Below, piece by piece: positions 59,758 to 64,000 of a stretch of 64,000 nt of DNA. The position numbers and the translations under genes were made by a program. Source of the DNA: Companilactobacillus jidongensis (GTDB lineage: Bacteria > Bacillota > Bacilli > Lactobacillales > Lactobacillaceae). The stretch covers positions 1 through 64,000 of the forward strand of contig NZ_RHOP01000008.1 in NCBI RefSeq assembly GCF_003946575.1, written 5' to 3'. The notes beneath the pieces are model-generated. The model was not told where the DNA came from and did no database searches. It worked only from the letters and a program-made list of their open reading frames with translations. Position 1 is the stretch's first letter. Each line of letters opens with the position of its first letter.

Positions 59758-60498
59758 CTAGTCAACTAACTTTTTTATAATTGACTGTAATTTTTTAATA
59801 TCCTCAGGACGTGTAAGACCTGTTTCTTTATCAATAATTGAGCTGTATACGTGAGGGATAATTTTCTTAACACCTGCATCTAATGCAATACTTAGTATTT
59901 TTTCAAAATTATCTAGATCAATGCCACCTGTAGGTTCCAAATTGAAATCATTGTCTGCACAAGCTTTAGCAATTATTTTGAATTCTTCAATGTGTGCCAA
60001 TCCCTTCATTGGGAAGAACTTGATTGAACTGCCACCCATATCTTTTAACATGGCGATGGCTGTTTCGATAGGAACCTCAGCGGCCGATTGACCACTGCTT
60101 AACGGACCAGTAGCAATATTAACAATACCTGGTTTTCCTGTTGGAGAGATCAATCCGTTAACGACCGTTTCATTTTGTCCCAGAAGCGCCCGACTCGTGC
60201 CGACCCCTGTGAAGACTTGGTTAACATGTTGTGGTTGGATTATCTGTGATACTCTGCTTACCATTTGGCTCTGGTTAGGGTCTCCAGCACCTAATCCAAC
60301 AGAAATAGCATTATCAATTTCTGTTTGATATAGTTTCATATCTCTAATAGCTGCTTCGTCAGTATCATAGTTCTTCGTGAGAACACCCAATACGATATGA
60401 TGATCTGCGGCTTCGTAACAATCTTTGGCATTTTGAACTGATCCCGCTAAAACATTTAGTGCGACACGATTTTTATAATAATTTGGCGTTTTATTCAT
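59758..60498 (-). CDS. dgaF: DgaF-like KDGP aldolase, copy 2
   Basis: The 246-residue protein equals copy 1 in length and matches it at most positions (RVALNVLAGSVQNAKDCYEAADHHIVLGVL, SSIKFFPMKGLAHIEEFK). ATG 60498 is chosen behind AGGAGA; a TTG one codon earlier is less likely. It lies 10 bases after dgaE copy 2, so the two form one operon under the sigma-54 promoter at 61675. It splits 2-keto-3-deoxygluconate-6-phosphate to pyruvate and glyceraldehyde-3-phosphate. Confidence 0.9.
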   Translation of the reverse strand: MNKTPNYYKNRVALNVLAGSVQNAKDCYEAADHHIVLGVLTKNYDTDEAAIRDMKLYQTEIDNAISVGLGAGDPNQSQMVSRVSQIIQPQHVNQVFTGVGTSRALLGQNETVVNGLISPTGKPGIVNIATGPLSSGQSAAEVPIETAIAMLKDMGGSSIKFFPMKGLAHIEEFKIIAKACADNDFNLEPTGGIDLDNFEKILSIALDAGVKKIIPHVYSSIIDKETGLTRPEDIKKLQSIIKKLVD

Positions 60499-60508
60499 CA
60501 AGTATCTC

Positions 60509-61609
60509 CTAATTTAAAATTTCTTTTAATTTGTTTGTAATTATATTCATTTCTTCACTGTCTACCGCACGAATATCTAATTCAAATATTCCTTCATTAG
60601 ATCTGTATTCACGAGTATATATTGCAATTTTTCCATTCTTCAGTTCTTTTAACACTGTCTTGGCATTTTTGGAACTATCGGGTTGGATTGTGATTTCAGC
60701 ACGATATATTTCGCGCCCCGCCGCATCTTGAACTTGTTTAGCACTAATATGTGGTACTTTGTTTAAGGATTCAATAAATGGAGTTAATCTATTTATCATA
60801 GATTTTCCGGATTCAGTACCGTTTTCTAGATATTCTTTTAGAGCTGTAGTTAAACCAAGAATATTTTCTTTGCCAATTTTCATTGACCTACCGATACCCC
60901 TGGATTGCAGCTTTATCCAATCTATATAAGGCTGTTTTCCAAATAAGAGACCAGAAGCGGGGCCTTCAAGTGCCTTTGCACCACTAAATATAACAACATC
61001 TATATCCATTTCAACGTACTTCTTAAGATCTTCTTCAGCCGCTGCATCAAGAATCAATGGTAAGTTATGTTTGTGTGCAACTTCAACTGCATCTTTAACA
61101 CTTAACATGCTCTTTTGAACTGCATGGTGACTCTTTACATAGAAGATTGCGGCTGTCTTGTCAGTGATCATCATCTCAATGTGTTCTTTACTACACATAT
61201 TGGCATAACCAGCTTCAACAACCTTACCGCCACCAAGTTCAATCATTACTTCTTCAGGAGTTCCATAATCAACGTTTTGACCTTTTGGAATAATGATTTC
61301 ACGATTTGTATAACGTTCATCGAATGGGTGGTATACATGATGCATACTGCCTTGTCCGATAATTCCGGCAACTGATTGTGCAATTGCGGCAGATGCTGAA
61401 TTTACGACAACAGCTCCTTGAGAGCCTAACCATTTTGAGATTTGTTCACCAGTTCTGTTAACTAATTCAGACATTTCAAAGAAATGTGTATCTCCAAATC
61501 TTTGTGCCTCTATTGCTATAGAGGGTACTTTAGATACGCCTAGAATTGTCATCTTCCCACTTGCATTTATTACATGTTTCAAACTGTAATCTTTATAAAA
61601 ATCATTCAT
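60509..61609 (-). CDS. dgaE: DgaE-like PLP-dependent ammonia-lyase, copy 2
   Basis: The 366-residue PLP enzyme has Asp188 (LILDAAAEED) and PLP Lys212 (FSGAKALEGP). Compared by hand with copy 1, residues 71-199 differ at about five positions while residues 1-70 differ at about thirty, so identity is uneven. A GGGAGG site precedes the ATG. With dgaF copy 2 it makes a two-gene route from an aminosugar acid phosphate to pyruvate. The mannose-family PTS that Salmonella uses for D-glucosaminate is not between these genes and might lie beyond the window edge. Confidence 0.9.
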   Translation of the reverse strand: MNDFYKDYSLKHVINASGKMTILGVSKVPSIAIEAQRFGDTHFFEMSELVNRTGEQISKWLGSQGAVVVNSASAAIAQSVAGIIGQGSMHHVYHPFDERYTNREIIIPKGQNVDYGTPEEVMIELGGGKVVEAGYANMCSKEHIEMMITDKTAAIFYVKSHHAVQKSMLSVKDAVEVAHKHNLPLILDAAAEEDLKKYVEMDIDVVIFSGAKALEGPASGLLFGKQPYIDWIKLQSRGIGRSMKIGKENILGLTTALKEYLENGTESGKSMINRLTPFIESLNKVPHISAKQVQDAAGREIYRAEITIQPDSSKNAKTVLKELKNGKIAIYTREYRSNEGIFELDIRAVDSEEMNIITNKLKEILN

Positions 61610-61674
61610 TCATTTTTTCCTCCCAACTTAACCAATTACAAAATAATTTATAAATGGTTGTTCAATTTCCTATA

Positions 61675-61690
61675 AGCAATAACAATGCCA
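61675..61690 (-). promoter_or_regulatory. sigma-54 (RpoN) promoter of dgaE-dgaF copy 2
   Basis: On the minus strand TGGCATTGTTATTGCT has the -24 GG and -12 GC exactly ten bases apart, and matches TGGCAC-N5-TTGCW at all but one of the conserved positions. The transcript would start near 61664, about 55 bases before the dgaE start codon. Confidence 0.78.
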
Positions 61691-61727
61691 AAAAAAGGAA
61701 GTCCTTATTTGAAGGACTTCCTTTTTT
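61691..61727. terminator. terminator after the LevR/DgaR-type gene
   Basis: A perfect 16-bp stem AAAAAAGGAAGTCCTT / AAGGACTTCCTTTTTT with a 5-base loop. On the minus strand its T-run touches the -24 element of the sigma-54 promoter, so it separates the activator transcript from the operon. Confidence 0.88.
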
Positions 61728-61751
61728 ATTATGTGAAACAGTATTTGTTAT

Positions 61752-61784
61752 TTTAAAACACTTCCCAAACAGTTTAAAACACTT
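61752..61784. promoter_or_regulatory. direct repeats, candidate upstream activator sites
   Basis: TTTAAAACACTT occurs at 61752-61763 and 61773-61784, with 21 bp between starts (two helical turns). The pair lies about 65-110 bp upstream of the sigma-54 promoter and overlaps the stop codon of the activator gene, the usual place for an enhancer. Confidence 0.55.
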
Positions 61785-64000
61785 TATTTGAATATTTTTA
61801 ATTTTTTATTTGAACTTTCTTCAGATACTATTTCCGAAATGAAATATAATTCATCTTTCGGAATTTGTATTTTTAGTTGACCTTCATATGGAGATAAAGT
61901 TTTTTTGACTAATTGATAAATATTCTCTATTTGTTCAGAAGGGGTATTTGGATATTTTATTGATTCTTTGGTCAAGGCTCTTTCAAAAACAAAACATGTA
62001 TGAACTACACATTTGACTATCATACTATTAGAAAATTTAACGTTCATATCAGAACTTAAATTATTCATCCAAGCAATCAATGTTTTAGTCATTAAATATG
62101 GATTTAAGTAAATTAAGCTTGTTTTTAAAATATCAATACAAATATCAGAAATAACAATACTTTCATGGCCATGTTTTGTATTTTTTCTTGTTATTTCTTT
62201 ATTTCCAATTGTGGATCTTAATATTTCTTCGCCATTTCCGCCAATAAGTGATTCAAGAGTAATATGTGGAACCTTAAGATTAGTCTTTCTAGTGCCAACT
62301 GTAGCAATTATGTCAAATTTATCTTTTATTTTGGGTATTTCTTCAGATAGTTTTAATGCAGATATTGTTTTAACTACCACTGGTTCAGAGGTAGTCTCAT
62401 TAACTATGTTTACTATAATTGTTTTTAATCTTTCCGCGGTGCCACTTCCAGTCATACAAATAGATAAGATAGCTTTTGGTAGGTTTGAATCGCTCTGCCT
62501 TAGGGAAGATGTTACAGTTTCAACAAAATCATTTTTAATAGAATTATGTAATCCAGTCAAATCCATATCTAAATAGTTAGTTTTTCTGACTGTATCCAAG
62601 ACAATTAGTGTTGTTACAAATGGAATTATTTTTATAGGTATACTTGTTTTCTTTTCAATTTGTTCTTGAAGATGTACTAATGATCCCATATCAACAAGTA
62701 ATAAAACGCCACATCCTTGATTCAGCAAGTTTATTTTTTCAACCATTCTATCAATAATATCTGTGGGAGAGGTATTTAAAGACATATCTAATGACGCAAT
62801 GTTGTTTGCTCCGAATAATTCACTAGCAACTTCAACCATTGAACTAGCGGTACTATTCCCATGAGCAATTACAAGTATACCGACCTTATTGTTTGATCCG
62901 GTATGCATTTTTTCTAATGATGAAAGTAATAAAGTTAAATATATTACTTCAATATTTGGAAGAATCAAGTCTTCCTCTTGATATATTTCCTTACTAAATA
63001 GTTTGGCAACAATGTATTCATTTTTGTAATCTTTTTGAATTCTATCAACTTCGTTTTTCATTAATACATGTGTTTCACGATTTCTGTTACTTAAGTATGT
63101 ATCTATATGCATACCAATATAATATATAAATCTTTCATCAAACTTCTCATTTAAATTATCTTCAGCAATTCTATATAATTTTTTAGTTAGATTCAGTACT
63201 CGGGGACTTATAAAGTTTTGTAATTTTATCGTCTCGGCGGGTTCTTTCAAAAATTCATTAATGTGTTGACGTAGCTCATGCATAATAGAATTTTGTATAT
63301 CTTTGTTATCCATGCCTTGTGATTTCAATTGTTCAACTTGTTTAGTCATATCTTGATATATGTTTTTCTCAATTGGTAAAGAAGTTCTTCGTGAATCATA
63401 TGAATAGATTGAATGTAATGGTACCAGTGAAGTCACCTGTGTGATCAGTCCCTTTTCAGTTTGGCGTAATTTGTTCTTTTGAAGTTCCTCCGGTAATGTG
63501 GAGCGATTAACCAGAACATCACCATCTTCATCAATACTATTTAGAAATGCTCTAGCACAAATTAATTGTATTTGAGATTTCAATTGACCGATATTACCGT
63601 AGTTATCACTAAAAAGTAATGTTTCAATTACATCTACGCTGACATCAAGATCTCTTCTTATACGACTAGATTCATTTCTGAAAAGGTAATTGATTATTTG
63701 AATTTGTTCACGTAATCCTTTCTCACTAAGAGAAGGGATTTTTATAATTGTTGGAATTCTTCTAAGAAAAGTCTCAAGTAAGTTCGATTTGGGATCTTCA
63801 TTAGTTGCGGCGACGATTAGTACGTTTGCCTGTCGACGTTTCCCTGTTTCACCCAATCTTGAAAAAGTACCTGTATCCATAAATGTGAACAGCATTTCCT
63901 GACCTTCTGGAGGAAGTCTATGAACTTCATCCAAAAGTAGTACACCACCACTGGCTTTTTCAACTAACCCAGCTTTATCTTTATCAGCTCCGGTGTAAGC
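61784..64000 (-). CDS. LevR/DgaR-type sigma-54 activator with PRD and EIIA-Man domains (5' end outside window)
   Basis: The visible 738 codons run to the window edge without a start; the in-frame upstream part reads AYTGADKDKAGLVEKASGG then VLLLDEVHRLPPEGQEML, which is the Tyr form of the sigma-54 contact loop (GAFTGA/GAYTGA) and the Walker B segment of the AAA+ domain. Next come PRD1 (about 230 residues into the visible part), an EIIA-Man-like domain with the histidine in LVIAHGNSTASSM, a further PTS-like region, and a C-terminal PRD2 ending at residue KIFK. In Salmonella DgaR, a relative of LevR, activates the dga operon with RpoN; the sigma-54 promoter before dgaE copy 2 makes the same job likely. 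Confidence 0.92.
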   Translation of the reverse strand, partial: AYTGADKDKAGLVEKASGGVLLLDEVHRLPPEGQEMLFTFMDTGTFSRLGETGKRRQANVLIVAATNEDPKSNLLETFLRRIPTIIKIPSLSEKGLREQIQIINYLFRNESSRIRRDLDVSVDVIETLLFSDNYGNIGQLKSQIQLICARAFLNSIDEDGDVLVNRSTLPEELQKNKLRQTEKGLITQVTSLVPLHSIYSYDSRRTSLPIEKNIYQDMTKQVEQLKSQGMDNKDIQNSIMHELRQHINEFLKEPAETIKLQNFISPRVLNLTKKLYRIAEDNLNEKFDERFIYYIGMHIDTYLSNRNRETHVLMKNEVDRIQKDYKNEYIVAKLFSKEIYQEEDLILPNIEVIYLTLLLSSLEKMHTGSNNKVGILVIAHGNSTASSMVEVASELFGANNIASLDMSLNTSPTDIIDRMVEKINLLNQGCGVLLLVDMGSLVHLQEQIEKKTSIPIKIIPFVTTLIVLDTVRKTNYLDMDLTGLHNSIKNDFVETVTSSLRQSDSNLPKAILSICMTGSGTAERLKTIIVNIVNETTSEPVVVKTISALKLSEEIPKIKDKFDIIATVGTRKTNLKVPHITLESLIGGNGEEILRSTIGNKEITRKNTKHGHESIVISDICIDILKTSLIYLNPYLMTKTLIAWMNNLSSDMNVKFSNSMIVKCVVHTCFVFERALTKESIKYPNTPSEQIENIYQLVKKTLSPYEGQLKIQIPKDELYFISEIVSEESSNKKLKIFK

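Noticed and set aside
1-64000. CRISPR array, prophage, transposase or tRNA genes
   Set aside because: I saw no regular spaced repeats, phage or transposase protein signatures, or cloverleaf-like sequences in the window.

Overview
The window looks like chromosome of a low-GC lactic acid bacterium of the Lactobacillaceae, perhaps near Companilactobacillus; the genus is an inference. The grounds are AT-rich DNA, strong GGAGG-type ribosome sites with several TTG starts, catabolite-response (cre) elements, PTS genes with PRD regulators, an orphan ferrochelatase, and a ppdK/CcpN-like pair. It opens on the 3' end of a 5S rRNA, so it lies just downstream of an rRNA operon.

Positions 1-19700 hold mostly housekeeping and small accessory units. 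There is a membrane-anchored unknown protein. A three-gene minus-strand operon (OYE/FAD oxidoreductase, SDR, acetoacetate-decarboxylase-like protein) stands divergent to a PucR-type regulator. Next come a DUF3737 beta-helix protein, ferrochelatase divergent to a TetR gene, an SDR and an acetyltransferase, a Fur/Zur-type repressor, ppdK with a CBS-domain repressor, and a zinc/manganese binding lipoprotein translationally coupled to a 37-residue basic protein behind Zur-like operators. An acyltransferase, an acyl-CoA-ligase-like protein and a substrate-binding protein, all on the plus strand, follow.

Positions 19000-64000 form one long sugar-acid and amino-sugar-acid catabolic region built from seven adjoining modules. 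(I) 19068-26414: ascorbate-type PTS, DapA-like and KDPG-type aldolases, PRD regulator, histidine phosphatase, and a divergent SIS isomerase. (II) 26644-33697: PRD regulator with a fused EIIA, PTS IIB and IIC, a TPR protein, a class II aldolase, a kinase-DERA fusion and a second histidine phosphatase. (III) 33839-40357: GntR/FCD regulator, MFS carrier, KduD-like SDR, 2-hydroxyacid dehydrogenase, epimerase, TIM-barrel isomerase and KDG kinase. (IV) 40520-44343: RpiR regulator, glucose-type PTS and HAD phosphatase. (V) 44400-51697: LacI regulator, GntP-type permease, second KDG kinase, hexulose-phosphate synthase and isomerase, second KDPG-type aldolase and SDR. (VI) 51895-59715: GntR/UTRA regulator, amidohydrolase, DgaE, stand-alone PRD, SFCGS/DUF4312/DUF4311/DUF4310 proteins, DgaF and two more histidine phosphatases. 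(VII) 59758-64000, minus strand: second dgaF and dgaE behind a sigma-54 promoter, next to a LevR/DgaR-type activator cut by the window edge.

The enzymes converge on 2-keto-3-deoxy sugar acids, which are phosphorylated and then cleaved to pyruvate and a triose phosphate. Several modules carry cre sites and local operators, so the region is probably under glucose repression plus substrate induction. The most interesting items are the poorly characterised SFCGS/DUF431x set of module VI, an internal start that could release a free EIIA from the module II regulator, the kinase-DERA fusion, and a complete sigma-54 control unit in module VII. There is no intergenic stretch over 300 bases. I saw no tRNA, insertion sequence, prophage or CRISPR array.
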